Source: Dioscorea cayenensis subsp. rotundata (taxonomy: Eukaryota > Streptophyta > Magnoliopsida > Dioscoreales > Dioscoreaceae). From it: a stretch of 64,000 nucleotides of DNA. Shown one piece after another: positions 34,042 through 47,000 of the stretch. Both the position numbers and the translations under genes were made by a program. The stretch is taken from positions 2,232,001 to 2,296,000 of the forward strand of contig NC_052479.1 of NCBI RefSeq assembly GCF_009730915.1, in the 5' to 3' direction. The notes beneath the pieces were generated by a model, which searched no databases, had not been told where the DNA came from, and saw only the letters and a program-made list of their open reading frames with translations. Position 1 is the stretch's first letter. Every line of letters begins with the position of its first letter.

Positions 34042-35832
34042 AATGTACCAACAATTGCAGAGCCAGGAATGCGGCTGGGTTTCATAGGTTGAGCATAATT
34101 GTATAATACTTCCCGTCCAAGATGAAGAGTCGACTCTTTTATATCACAAATGTATCTCTCATTCTTTTCCTTTTCCTGTGAGTCTCAATCCATCATGAAT
34201 TGGGAAGCAGCCAAAATTTTGCAAACTCTAGGCATCTTCGATGAAATACACTCGGGGTGATCACCCTAGAAGAAGAAATATTTGATTCAATATGTATTTT
34301 TCCATGATTCAATATGATTGCTTCCTTACTCTTGTGCCCTTTTTGTCACATGGTTTTGTATTCAGAAATTGAGCAAAGATGACCATTTCTTCCTTACTCT
34401 TAGTTTCAGTTAGTGCAGTCAATTGTGATAACACTGATGTAAATAGTGAGATGTTCTTGAAGCTTATGTTTTTCTGTATGTTTTTTTTTTTAGATAAATT
34501 CAGTGATCATGTTTATGCCCAGGTGCCAGTGTACAGGAACCTTTAGCCTATCCAAGGTGGCAAGCTGCCATGTACGAGTAGTCTGTGCGCATGCTCCTGA
34601 TTAAATGTGTTTGTCGCATTTATAAAAAAAATAATAATATATATATATATATTAATAAAAAAAATTATAAATTATTCTTCCATCGAATTTCTAAGTCAAC
34701 TGTTCTCAAGATATTTCCTTTAGTTGGGGCAGCTTCAATATTCATCATCTCCTTCCTCTCCTTCTCCATGCGTACTCCAACTTTATTCTTTTATTGACTT
34801 TAATTGAGTTTTTCAAAAATGTACATGTTTGGACTCTATCTATTCTAATTTTAAAGATAAAAATCATTTTAAAATAACTATTTTAATATATATATATATA
34901 TATATATAGTGTAATATAATGTAATTAATCACAGGTTTTAATATTAATTAGAGATGGCAAGGCCCGGCCCACTTTGCTTTATTTTATCTTCTTAATACCA
35001 TGTCCCTTTTTACGGATTTTGCTCCTGCTCCGCCGGTCTAGCTTGTCATTTATTTCCAATAAAAATAGATATTTTAATTATTTTTTAACTTATTTACATC
35101 ATTAATTTGAAATTTTATAATACCAAATTAAATAAAAATATTACAATATTTATAACGACACAACAACTATATATAATATTCATATTAAATTCCAAAAAAT
35201 ATTGAGTGAAATTAATAAACAATTTTTTAGAATTATATTTTTTATAAAAAAAAACCCATCAAAATTCAAAAGTATAATCAAAGCACACAATTATTATAAT
35301 AGAGTGAGTATAATTTTATTTGTCTTAGGTTAACAACTCAGAATTTGTCATTCATAATATTAATATCAATATATGCATGTATATTCTTTCTTATATAAAT
35401 CTTCACTTCAACTAATGTTATGGTTTTCTTTTATTAATTTGAACATTGTAAATTATTCTAACTTTTTATTATTATTATTTTTTAAAATGTTAATTATTAT
35501 TTGTTTGGATGTGCTAATCACAATATACCTTGAAAGTGAAGCAAGCGTTGGATATCAATAACGTCTAGTTCAATGCACTCTTTCTAATCTTGAAACAGTC
35601 CAACATATATATTTGACGTATTCAGGGGTGGACTAGAGGAAAAGTAAAGTAGTGGTCACTCAAAAGAATTAAAAATAGATTTTAAAAATTTACTTAAAAT
35701 TTTTTTAAAAATATAAACAGATTAGTTGAACTACACATTTATTATCATTTGGTCGATGACTCATAATTTATTATTTATATATATATATATATATATAAAC
35801 AATAATATCAACATGTTTGAGTTGTTGTGTAA

Positions 35833-35865
<33 letters not shown>

Positions 35866-36058
35866 TTAATTCTCTAATAAGTCATCAAGATTTTAATTTA
35901 AATTACAATTGATTTAATAAACATTTAGATTTTGGAGGTCAAAAAAGTTGACCAAATCTTGTACTAAACTTTGCCATTTCAAAATATTATATTATATATG
36001 TATATAAGAAGGACAATGGGACGCTAAACAAGATTGCAACACTTTTTTTTAATTTGTT
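34042..36058. other. 3' flank of GPDH and AT-rich intergenic DNA
   Basis: Probable 3' untranslated sequence for a few hundred bases, then AT-rich DNA with TA runs (about 34637-34652, 34886-34906 and 35780-35797) and a TTA microsatellite (about 35836-35862). No gene seen. Confidence 0.5.
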
Positions 36059-37058
36059 NNNNNNNNNNNNNNNNNNNNNNNNNNNNNNNNNNNNNNNNNN
36101 NNNNNNNNNNNNNNNNNNNNNNNNNNNNNNNNNNNNNNNNNNNNNNNNNNNNNNNNNNNNNNNNNNNNNNNNNNNNNNNNNNNNNNNNNNNNNNNNNNNN
36201 NNNNNNNNNNNNNNNNNNNNNNNNNNNNNNNNNNNNNNNNNNNNNNNNNNNNNNNNNNNNNNNNNNNNNNNNNNNNNNNNNNNNNNNNNNNNNNNNNNNN
36301 NNNNNNNNNNNNNNNNNNNNNNNNNNNNNNNNNNNNNNNNNNNNNNNNNNNNNNNNNNNNNNNNNNNNNNNNNNNNNNNNNNNNNNNNNNNNNNNNNNNN
36401 NNNNNNNNNNNNNNNNNNNNNNNNNNNNNNNNNNNNNNNNNNNNNNNNNNNNNNNNNNNNNNNNNNNNNNNNNNNNNNNNNNNNNNNNNNNNNNNNNNNN
36501 NNNNNNNNNNNNNNNNNNNNNNNNNNNNNNNNNNNNNNNNNNNNNNNNNNNNNNNNNNNNNNNNNNNNNNNNNNNNNNNNNNNNNNNNNNNNNNNNNNNN
36601 NNNNNNNNNNNNNNNNNNNNNNNNNNNNNNNNNNNNNNNNNNNNNNNNNNNNNNNNNNNNNNNNNNNNNNNNNNNNNNNNNNNNNNNNNNNNNNNNNNNN
36701 NNNNNNNNNNNNNNNNNNNNNNNNNNNNNNNNNNNNNNNNNNNNNNNNNNNNNNNNNNNNNNNNNNNNNNNNNNNNNNNNNNNNNNNNNNNNNNNNNNNN
36801 NNNNNNNNNNNNNNNNNNNNNNNNNNNNNNNNNNNNNNNNNNNNNNNNNNNNNNNNNNNNNNNNNNNNNNNNNNNNNNNNNNNNNNNNNNNNNNNNNNNN
36901 NNNNNNNNNNNNNNNNNNNNNNNNNNNNNNNNNNNNNNNNNNNNNNNNNNNNNNNNNNNNNNNNNNNNNNNNNNNNNNNNNNNNNNNNNNNNNNNNNNNN
37001 NNNNNNNNNNNNNNNNNNNNNNNNNNNNNNNNNNNNNNNNNNNNNNNNNNNNNNNNNN
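36059..37058. other. Assembly gap, exactly 1000 N
   Basis: A run of 1000 N. The round length suggests a placeholder of unknown true size. Open frames crossing it are artefacts. Confidence 0.99.
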
Positions 37059-37410
37059 AACCATCACATCCATGAATATTGAAATTTCCAAACCTTTGCA
37101 AATGTCATCATTATGAGAAAACCAAATGCTAATAATCATAACAAAGAAGAAAGAAGACAAAAGAAGGCACCATCACCAACCTTAAATTTCTCATTGAATA
37201 AATCAGAGAGAAGTAATCATGTTAATCAACAGCCAAAACATATACAACTCTCAAATTCAAACCAAGAATTCATACAACTCCATTAAATTTGGCATCAAGA
37301 TGAAAAAAAAAAAAAATTACACTTCAAACTTAATTAATAAACAAAACAATGTACTTCATCAAATGAAGCAATAAACTCTTCCTTAATTTCAAAGAATCTT
37401 ATCAGAACTC

Positions 37411-37442
37411 AAAGAAGAAGAAGAAGAAGAAGAAGAAGAAGA
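37411..37442. repeat. GAA/AAG microsatellite
   Basis: About ten AGA/GAA units in the intron or 3' flank of the small gene at 37622-37792. Confidence 0.8.
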
Positions 37443-37621
37443 AACCAAATTCCTCCACAAGTACCTTCCACTGGCCATGTCAATACAAGTCCAAAAAACA
37501 GAACAAATGTTCAACCAAACCTACTCCAACAAAAACAGCAGCAAACAACAACAACAAGTTAAAATCAAATACCAAAAATAAGTGAAAATTAAAGAAATAC
37601 AAAAAAGAAAAAAGAAGAAAC

Positions 37622-37792
37622 CTTGGAATGAAGATGAAGCGGTTGAGAGTTGTTGTTCTTGTTCAAGTCATGATCTTGAGAAGGAGAAGAAGTACTTAGA
37701 AAATCATGAGGCTGGGACTTGAGGCCTTTCAGAACAAAGAAACCAGCAAGAGTTGCTGATAAGAAGATCAAAATTACTCTTAGAGGACACAT
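37622..37792 (-). CDS. Small N-terminally membrane-anchored protein, first exon only
   Basis: The ATG at 37792 opens a 57-codon exon beginning MCPLRVILIFLSATLAGFF, a short basic start followed by one hydrophobic segment (about residues 5-20). A Ser/Asp/Asn-rich stretch follows, and the exon ends at a donor CCAAG|GTTTCT (phase 0). The start resembles a conserved family of small plant membrane proteins, some annotated as methyltransferase-related, whose last exon carries a conserved VDMASG-type motif. I could not find that exon. It should lie leftwards, probably in the 36059-37058 gap. TTATATAATA about 90 bases upstream (37890-37881) is a good TATA box. Function unknown; the family link is from memory. 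Confidence 0.55.
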
Positions 37793-37879
37793 CTCTCTCA
37801 ATCTCTCTTTTTTTCTTTTTGTTATAGTTTTTAAGAATGAAGAAGATGATAATGAGGAAGTGATATGAAAGGGGTTGAT

Positions 37880-37890
37880 ATATTATATAA
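37880..37890 (-). promoter_or_regulatory. TATA box of the small membrane protein gene
   Basis: TTATATAATATA read on the minus strand, about 90 bases upstream of the ATG at 37792. Confidence 0.5.
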
Positions 37891-37899
37891 GAGAGTGTT

Positions 37900-39067
37900 T
37901 TGACTTTTAATTTTTTTAATTTTTTTAATTTTTTTAATGAACTTTATGTTAATAGTAGTTGAGAAGAAGAGGGGGTGGGTTGGTGAGACAAAAGGGAGAG
38001 AAGTCAAACATGATTTGGCATGACTTTGTGGACAGTTTTTTATGGCAAGATGGAATTGTTCAATGTATGATTAGGGTTAGGTTAGAAACTTATAATAGAT
38101 AATAATATGTCAAAGTGGACATTTGATCTATTAGTTATTCTAGTTCAATTATTATATTGGGTTTGATATTTTGATTTGTTTATTTATTTTTTGGATATTT
38201 ATCTCGATATCATTATTGCCATTAAAAAGCCTCGAACTTGGGAAGGTTAGAATGGAATTATGAGAATTAACTTGGGTGTGCTTACTAGTTACTACAGAAT
38301 GCAAGTTTTTATTAATGCAAATGTGTAGCGTCCATTATTTTTTTTATTTTTTATTTTTTTCATATGCTAGAAGATAGTCCAGCAGAGTTAGTCATATATT
38401 GGTGTGACTGTGTCCGATATTTAGTAGTCTTTTTGCTTGGGACTCACCACCTTCCCAGTTGATAGAGGTTTTACTTGATGATATTATGGCTATTAATTAA
38501 AGAAGTTACTTTTTCTCCCTAAAAAAAATGTTTAATTTAATTTTTTAATTTTTAATTCTTTTATTGAATATATAAGTATTTTTGAAGAACATAATTGTGA
38601 TTGGATTTTTTTTATTCCATAAACTATTTTATAATTTAAATATTAGTTAAAGAAAAGTAAAAATAAATAAACAAATAAATTAACTACTTCTTAATTTATT
38701 GGTACTAGATCATTTTGGTAAAATATTCTTTTCAGGAGATAGATTTGAATTTCAACTCATGTATGATGAAAGTACAATTGTATTATAAAATTAACTTAAC
38801 TTTTGTGCATCTCTTTTACTTGCCTTGTCCACATTATATCAAAATAAATAAATAAAATAAGGCTAAAATTAGTGTTATTTTTATCTCTATGAATACGTTT
38901 GGACCAAGGGTTTTTTTTTTCTTTAAAAGAGGTGAAAATAAAAGAAATTTAAAGGTATGTTCGCCATACATGGTTTTAATTTGTTCAAATTTAAATCAAA
39001 ATTATTTTGAAAAACATGCTTGCAAGCTCATTTTAAAAACGAAATATATTTTCATTTTTTTAAAATC

Positions 39068-39100
<33 letters not shown>

Positions 39101-40130
39101 CAAATTATATGTTTAATTAGGATTACAAACAATGAGTAAAACATAAACAAATTCTATTCTATATAATTTAGCAAATTATAAAATTATTATATGATACAGA
39201 AATAATTTCACTTAGTAATTTATATAAATAAATATACAAATATGATATTTTATCTTTAGAGCTGGTTTTTTAAAACAATTTTAACAAACATATTTTTATA
39301 AAAACGTAAAAATGGTTTTTTTTTAATTCATAAAAAAAACCAATTTTTCTGAATAAAAATTTAAATTAAATTTAAACATTTTACTAGTTCTCATAAAACA
39401 ATTTTTGTTAAAAAAATTAATAAATTAAATTCTTTGATCAACTCACCACGCAATAAGTCAAGATATAAATGTTTTCATCCGTATTAACCAATCAAAATTT
39501 TAAAATAATACAATTATTTCTATAACCATCAAAATGACTTATCATGCATTTCATTTATTTATTTATTTTATTTCTTTTCTCCACCTACTCCTTAGAATTA
39601 AACAAACCCTTGAACATGCAAGCCTTATTAAAGAACCTTCAACAATAAATCAAACATCAACATTAATGAGAAACATGCAAGCACATCACTTTTAAACTAT
39701 TAATTTAACAGATAACATCCACCAAACTAATTGTTAATATTCCAAAGTCAAATTCATTTATTCACCTGCCAAAAAAAAAAAAATAGCAAAAAGAAATTTC
39801 AACCCTCCAATCAAATGGTGAAGAACCAGAATGTTAAGCAGATATCTCATTAGCATTATCAGAGGCTACTCCAAGATTTTATTTTATTTTTATTTTTAAA
39901 ACTAATATTAGCACTGAATTATATTCTAATATAGACAATAGACATTAGCAGAGGAAGATATGTGAATTATGTGACCTGAAAATTCTTTCAACCAAGGCAT
40001 AACTGCATTTACTTTAAGAAAGATACAGAAAAAAAAAAGGTGGGAAAAAACAAAGAAACAAAAAAACTAGTTCCTGACCTCTCATTTCCAAAATGAGACA
40101 GGCCACTTCTACTTACATATACCTGTTTTG
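37900..40130. other. AT-rich intergenic DNA
   Basis: A/T-rich throughout with TA repeats (39074-39100) and a TTTTTAATTTTTTTAAT run at 37910-37940. The last part is the probable 3' untranslated region of the NST1-like gene. No other gene seen. Confidence 0.5.
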
Positions 40131-43100
40131 TCACTTGTATGATGATGGTATGGTGGATATATTCTTTCCTTTTTGATTGAAGTCCCAAACTGACTGTACA
40201 TCAGGACCGGCTAAAAACAGGCTTTCAGTATGCTGTGCAGGGATTGAGTTTCCAGGAGCCTGATCTTTCCTGCAATGTTAAACGAGATCAATGATAAGTC
40301 GATTTTGATTGCACCGTAAATATCGTATGGAATCATTAAGGAGCAAGCAATATTTGAAAGAGGGAAACATAAATTTAATCAGTGATGTCAAATGAAATGA
40401 GAAGAAACAAGAGTACTGCACTACAACATCAACTTGAGTTTCTTACGGGAATTCTTGTTCACCATCCAAAATCACAAGAGTAATGCTACATTACGAATAG
40501 ATTTCACGAAATTTAACATGAATGCTAACCCCGGCTCTGAGATTAGCATTCCCAGCGCCAGGGTCAGCATTCGTGTCAAATTTCGTGAAATCTGCTCATT
40601 ATAGCATTATTCAAATCACAAATATCTTTGATTTTGAGGACCTGATTCTATTCAATTCTTTTCCTTTTTCAATAACTCATCTTTGTGACTATTTCAGCCA
40701 GAAATACTCAATTTTATGATTAATGCAAAACCAGCCAGGAATACTCAATTTAATGATTTACACAAAACCAGCCAGGAATACTTAATTTTTATGATTTGCA
40801 CAAGACCAGCCAACAAAAGCTTATTCTCGATGGTCGAAATCTATTTCAGAGCCAGGTTGGATCTGATTTATCAAGTTATTAGTCACCAGTTGTGCCCAAG
40901 AAATAAGTAGCTTCCTCCTGCTATTACCAATCATATTGAAAATTATTTCAGACATTTAATGAAGAAATATAGGGATAGGAAGAAAGATTTGCACATGATC
41001 TTTATTGATTTAAAAGAGGCATAGGACAAAGATACCTAAGAAGATCCTTTGGTAGATTAAAAAAATAATAAAAAAAGGCTATTACTAAATACATAGACCT
41101 AATAAAAGTTATGTATAATAGTTTGTCACTGTCATTAGAATGGTAGGAGAAGAGACTAGAGAGTTCCACACTATTATAGGTCCATGTCAAGGTTTAACAA
41201 TAAGTCATTACTTGTTTACTTAAGTTATGAATGTACTAACTACGCATATTCAAGATCAGATCCGTTGGTGAATGTTGTTTGCAGATGATGTGGCCCAGAG
41301 TAAAGAAGATGACAATTTAAAGTCCAAGGCTTTCAAGTTAAGCCAGGCAAAAATAGAATATATAAAATGTGATTTTAGTAATAAAGTGAGTAGATATGAG
41401 AGAGGTGATCCAAGATGGAATCATCCCTTGAAGACTTACCAAAGGTAAAAGAAACCAGAGATTAAAGACTCTGTTCGTAATAATCAAGTGCCTTTTTAGT
41501 TTTCGGTCAAAATCAAAAGTCTTTTAAACTGTCTTAGAAGTTTTAAATATTTATTAGAGTGTTTAAGGTTTTGGCTTCCATGATCACCACTTGGGTTTTT
41601 GCGAGAATTTACAAGTCTTGGTCTTTTAGATAATATACTATAGGTCTTTATAAAAAGAGCATTGATGAAAGAAGGCAATGAATACATACTGAAAATTTAT
41701 CTTCTTTTAAAGTTTCATGAGATGAAAATCAATTTTAGATGTGATGCCTATAAATTTTTAGGATTAATTCTTACCAGTATAATGCTAGTAACCTATCTTA
41801 GACTCAAATCAACTTTTTTTTTTTAGCCAGCTGTCCTGCATCAAGGGGTTAAGATGGGTAATACTAAAATTATTATAAGTTTTTGAGCTTTATCATCCAA
41901 GAGATCACTGAACTTGTAAGCGTCACACACAGGATTAAGGCAAGATGAGTAAAATAGAAACAAACTTTTGGAGTTTTATGTGATCATAAAATAACTCTTA
42001 GGTTGAAAAATGAGTTTTATGGAACAGATTGTTACGCCAAATATGAAGTATAGGTCAAAATGTTGGGTGATTAAGAAACAATTTGCTCAAAAGTAAAGTG
42101 TCGCTGAGATGAGAATGTTGAGATAGATGTAAGTGTTACCAGGATAAAAATATTAATAAATAAATTTATCCAGAATAAATTGAGAGCGGCACCTACTAAG
42201 AATCAATCAAAATGGTATGGTCATGCGATGACAAGGTTAGAGCCCCAATATATACTTTAAACCGATTGTCCTGGATGCACCACCACACACAATAAGGTGA
42301 TGGTGAATGCGAATGAAGTCCAAGAGCCAAGGTAAAAGAAAAAAAAAAGGGTTCATCCCTTAGACGATTGGTAGATGTACCATAAGAAAGATGGAAGCTC
42401 TCTATATGGAGGGTTAAAGAAAAGGAAAAGCAAAAGGTAGACCTAAAATATGCAAAAACTTACAAAATTATATATCCGAGCTTAGTTTATCTAGCCTGTT
42501 GGTCCTTGACAGAGTAGCAGGAAAGAGACGGATTCATGTAGTCGACCCTAAAACTAATGGCTTGTTGCTGCTATCATTGTTTTGGAAAATATTTTAGAAA
42601 GAAAAAGTGATGAAAACTAGAGAATCATAAAAGTAAAGAGCCTTAACTGCGGCTAACTAAGCAGAAGATACAAAGCCGTAAAGGAGATAGGCCTCGAAGA
42701 AAAAAGGAAAATAAAAAATGTCAAGACACAAACTGGCATTTGCGTCTTTTATATGGAAAGTAGGGAAATCTACTAGCCACGTTGATAGGAATGATGGCCA
42801 ATATCACATATTTAACAATAAAAAGTTCCATAAGATCTCAGGTTGACCATGCTTAATTGATCTCATGTCATACTTCACAAAAAATAAATTTGAGGAAGAA
42901 AATTGAACATTGGATTTTATTGTCCAAAAGTTTTGGAAGTTCAGGATTCATGATTAGGTTTGGATTGGATAATGTCAGCTCTCATTCTTTTAAAGCAGAC
43001 CTGAATTTGTTTGTAGATGTTCTCAGAGAATGTAGTTCTGATGTGCACATGTAAAGGTGATTGGAAAGTGTTGGAAAGTTAATCCATGCTAATAAAAAGG

Positions 43101-44024
43101 TTAATGGACAAATGATAACAGATCAAAAGTTCCAACATCATATAACACACAAACAATGCCAAAGAAACAGAGAAATCGGGGAAGGAGAAATTTACAGTTT
43201 AATGATAGCACCATATCAGTTATCAGCAGAGCATTACAAGTCCAATACCAGTGTAATTAAAAGTGAGAAAAACGTTCTCCTAGGCGAGGGAGGCCCCAGC
43301 GCCTCAACACCCCCTGGGCGAGGCGCCTTCAATGAGGCGAGCCCAGGCGAGTGTTCTTTGCCAGCCGCCAGGCATAAAAAAAGCGCGCATGTCCTTTTTT
43401 TTTTGGCTATTAGCTCTATATTCAATGCTTTCAATTAGTGTAAATTGAATTTTAAAAAAGCACACTTACTAATAAGGAAGGAAATAAATTTAAGGGAGAA
43501 AAATTAGTTGACTTTACAAAAGGCACATTAACTAATATGGGAGTGAGTAAATTTAAGGGAGAAAAACTGAATAATTTTAAAAAAGGCACACATAGGTGAG
43601 AAAAACTAGGTGATTTTAAAAAAGCACACTTACTCATAAGGAAAGAAATAAATTTAGGGGGAAAAAACTAAGTGATTTTAAAAAAGGCACTTACTCATAA
43701 GGAAGGAAATAAATTTAGAGAGAAAAACTAGGTGATTTAAGTATACTGGTAATTTTTTTAAATAATAATGAGTGAATTAAGAGATTAACTTATTAATTAA
43801 AGAAAATTGAAGCGGCAACAAAAGTTACACTCTAAATCTAGTGATAGAGTTGAAGCTAGGTTAGATGACGGGGATAATGATGCTTAGAATTAAATGACTC
43901 AAGAAGATAGAATTTGCACTCTTAAAACTTGAGTAGTTCTAGACATCTAAGAAATGTTTTTCTTGACTTTATATTATGATTTGTTTGACTTAATGCTTTA
44001 CTTTGCTTGACTTAAATTATTCCA

Positions 44025-44055
<31 letters not shown>

Positions 44056-47000
44056 GTAGTTATTTATTAACTAACGCTTTACTTTGCTCGGACGTGCGCC
44101 TTTCGTGGTGCCTCTCGCCTCGGGCAATAAAATGTCTTAGCGCCTTAGGCGCCCAACGCTTTTAATTACACTATCTAGTAGTTCTTTTAGAGAGTTCAAT
44201 ATCAAAATAGGTTTAGAAAATCAAGTCAGATAACCGATAACAAATAAATCAAAGGAAGAAGATAAATACAAAACTTGAAAACTTATATAGATCTAGAGTG
44301 ACCTTCACCAATAATCAAGTGGTTAAAGCTCAATTGACATCGACAAACTCCCAAGCCCCAGACAAGGCTGGAATAAATATGAAGGAAAAAGGAAAAGACT
44401 GAAAATTAAAAATCTACATCTCTAAGACACAAATTATTTAGGATTAAAGAGTATGGAAGGTTTCTTATGAAGATAGGCTTTTATGAAGTCAGAGCATAAA
44501 CCTTTATGAGAGGCAGAGAGCAAAGAATAAAAAGAAGGAACTAGTGAAAGGGCTAACATAAGACCAAGGTTGTCACAAGCGTAAGGCGCATCTAGGCATA
44601 AGGGGGTCCTGGGGCCTAGGCGCAAGGTACAGGTGCACGCCCGATTAACACTAGGCGCACCAGTCACCACTAAAGAAAATTGAAAAATTAGAAATAGTAA
44701 AGTGATTCTTTTCCTTTTTTAATAATAAAGTGAGTAGATATGAGAGAGGTGATCCAAGATGGAATCATCCCTTGAAGACTTACCAGAGGAAAAAGAAACC
44801 AGAGATTAAAGACTCTGTTCGTTTTAATCAAGTGCCTTTTTAGTTTCCAGTCAAAATCAAAAGTCTTTTAAATTGTCTTAGAAGTTTTAAATATTTATTA
44901 GAGTGTTTAAGGTTTTGGCTTCCATGATCACCACTTGGGTTTTTGCGAGAATTTACAAGTCTTGGTCTTTTAGATAATATACTATAGGTCTTTATAAAAA
45001 GAGCATTGATGAAAGAAGGAAGGCAATGAATACATACTGAAAATTTGTCTTCTTTTAAAGTTTCATGAGATGCAAATCAATCTTAGATGTGATGCTTATA
45101 AATTTTTAGGAATAATTCTTACCAGTATAATGCTAGTAACCTATCTTCGACTCAAATCAACTTTTTTTTTAGCCTACTGTCCTGCATCAAGGGGTTAAGA
45201 CGGGTAATACTAAAATTATTAGAAGTTTTCGAGCTTTATCATCCAAGAGATCACTAAACTTGTAGGCGTCACACATAGGATTAAAGCAAGATGAGTAAAA
45301 TAGAGGTGAAATTTTGGAGTTTTATGTGATCATAAAATAACTCTTAGGTTGAAAGATGAGTTTTATGGAACAAATTGTTACGCTAAATATGAAGTATAGG
45401 TCAAAATGTTGGGTGGTTAAGAAACAATTTAGTCAAAGGTTAAGTGTTGCTGAGATGAGAATGTTGAGATAGATGTAAGGTGTTACCAGGATAAAAATAT
45501 TAATAAATAAATTTATCCTGAATATATTGAAAGCGGCACCCATTAAGAATAAATCAAAATGGTATGGTCATGAGATGCCAAGGTTACAGCCTCAATATAT
45601 GCTTTAAACTGACTGTCCTGGATACACCACCACACTTAATAAGATGATGGTGAATGCGAATGAAGTCCAAGAGCCAAGGTAAAAGAAAAAAAATGGGTTC
45701 ATCCCTTAGACGATTGGTAGATGTACCATAAGAAAGATGGAAGCTCTCTATATGGAGGGTTAAAGAAAAAGAAAAAGAAAAAGAAAAAGTAGACCTAAAA
45801 TATGCAGAAACTTACAAAATTATATATCCGAGCTAAGTTTATCTCGCCCGTTGGTCCTTGGTAGAGCAAAAGGAAAGAGATGGATTCATGTAGTCGACCC
45901 TAAAACTAATGGCTTGTTGCTGCTATCATTGTTTTGGAAAATATTTTAGAAAGAAAAAGTGATGAAAACTAGAGAATCATAAAAGTAAAGAGCCTTAACT
46001 GCGGCTAACTAAGCAGAAGATACAAAGCCGTAAAGGAGATAGGCCTCGAAGAAAAAAAAAAGGAAAATAAAAAATGTCAAGACACAAACTGGAATTTGCG
46101 TCTGTTATATGGAAAGTAGGGAAATCTACTAGCCACGTTGATAGGAATGATGGCCAATATCACATATTTAACAATAAAAAGTTCCATAAGATCTCAGGTT
46201 GACCATGCTTAATTGATCTCATGTCATACTTCACAAAAAATAAATTTGAGGAAGAAAGTTGAACATTGGATTTTATTGTCCAAAAGTTTTGGTGGTTCAG
46301 GATTCATGATTAGGTTTGGATTGGATAATGTCAGCTCTCATTCTTTTAAAGCAGACCTGAATTTGTTTGTAGATGTTCTCAGAGAATGTAGCTCTGATGT
46401 GCACATGTAAAGGTGATTGGAAAGTGTTGGAAAGTTAATCCACACTAATAAAAAGGTTAATGGACAAATGATAACAGATCAAAAGTTCCAACATCATATA
46501 ACACAAACAATGCCAAAGAAACAGAGAAATTGGGGAAGGCGAAATTTACAGTTTAATGATAGCACCATAAAAAAAAAAAATTAGTTATCAGCAGAGCATT
46601 ACAAGTCCAATGCTAGTGTAATTAAAAACGAGAAAAACGCTCGCCTAGGCGCTTAAGTGAGACTAGGCGAGGCCCCAACGCCTCAACACCCCTTGGGTGA
46701 GGCGCCTTCAATGAGGCGAGCTTAGGCAAGTGCTTTTTGCCAGGTGCCAAGCATAAAAAAGGCACACCTGTCCTTTTTTCTGGCTATTAGCTTTATATTC
46801 AATGCTTTCAATTAGTGTTAATTGGAATTTTAAAAAGGCACACTTACTAATAAGGAAGGAAATAAATTTTGGGGAAAAAAATTAGGTGACTTTACAAAAG
46901 GCACATTACCTAATAAGGGAGAAAGTAAATTTAAGGGAGAAAAACTAAATAATTTTAAAAAAACACACATACTAATAAGGAAAGAAATTTAGGTGAGAAA

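Larger units (their letters stand above)
41376..44567. repeat. Tandem duplication in NST1-like intron, copy A
   Basis: Matches 44727-48866 in direct orientation, starting at TAATAAAGTGAGTAGATATG and ending near GGCTAACATAAGAC. It contains LINE 3' sequence and one GC-armed hAT-type element. Identity is high by eye, with scattered substitutions and small indels. Confidence 0.9.

Noticed and set aside
36024..37160. Long open frames of 340-378 codons on both strands
   Set aside because: They consist almost entirely of N from the assembly gap.
37059..37160. Possible second exon of the small membrane protein beside the gap
   Set aside because: A frame reading IFMDVM is weakly like the expected VDMASG motif, but lacks the surrounding conserved residues and runs into N.
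42857..43054. 65-codon frame present twice (again at 46213-46410) with two amino-acid differences
   Set aside because: It is part of the duplicated intron block; no recognisable domain. Kept only as duplication evidence.
43234..43434. Minus-strand open frame rich in Pro/Gly/Ala
   Set aside because: Produced by the GC-rich arm of the hAT element.
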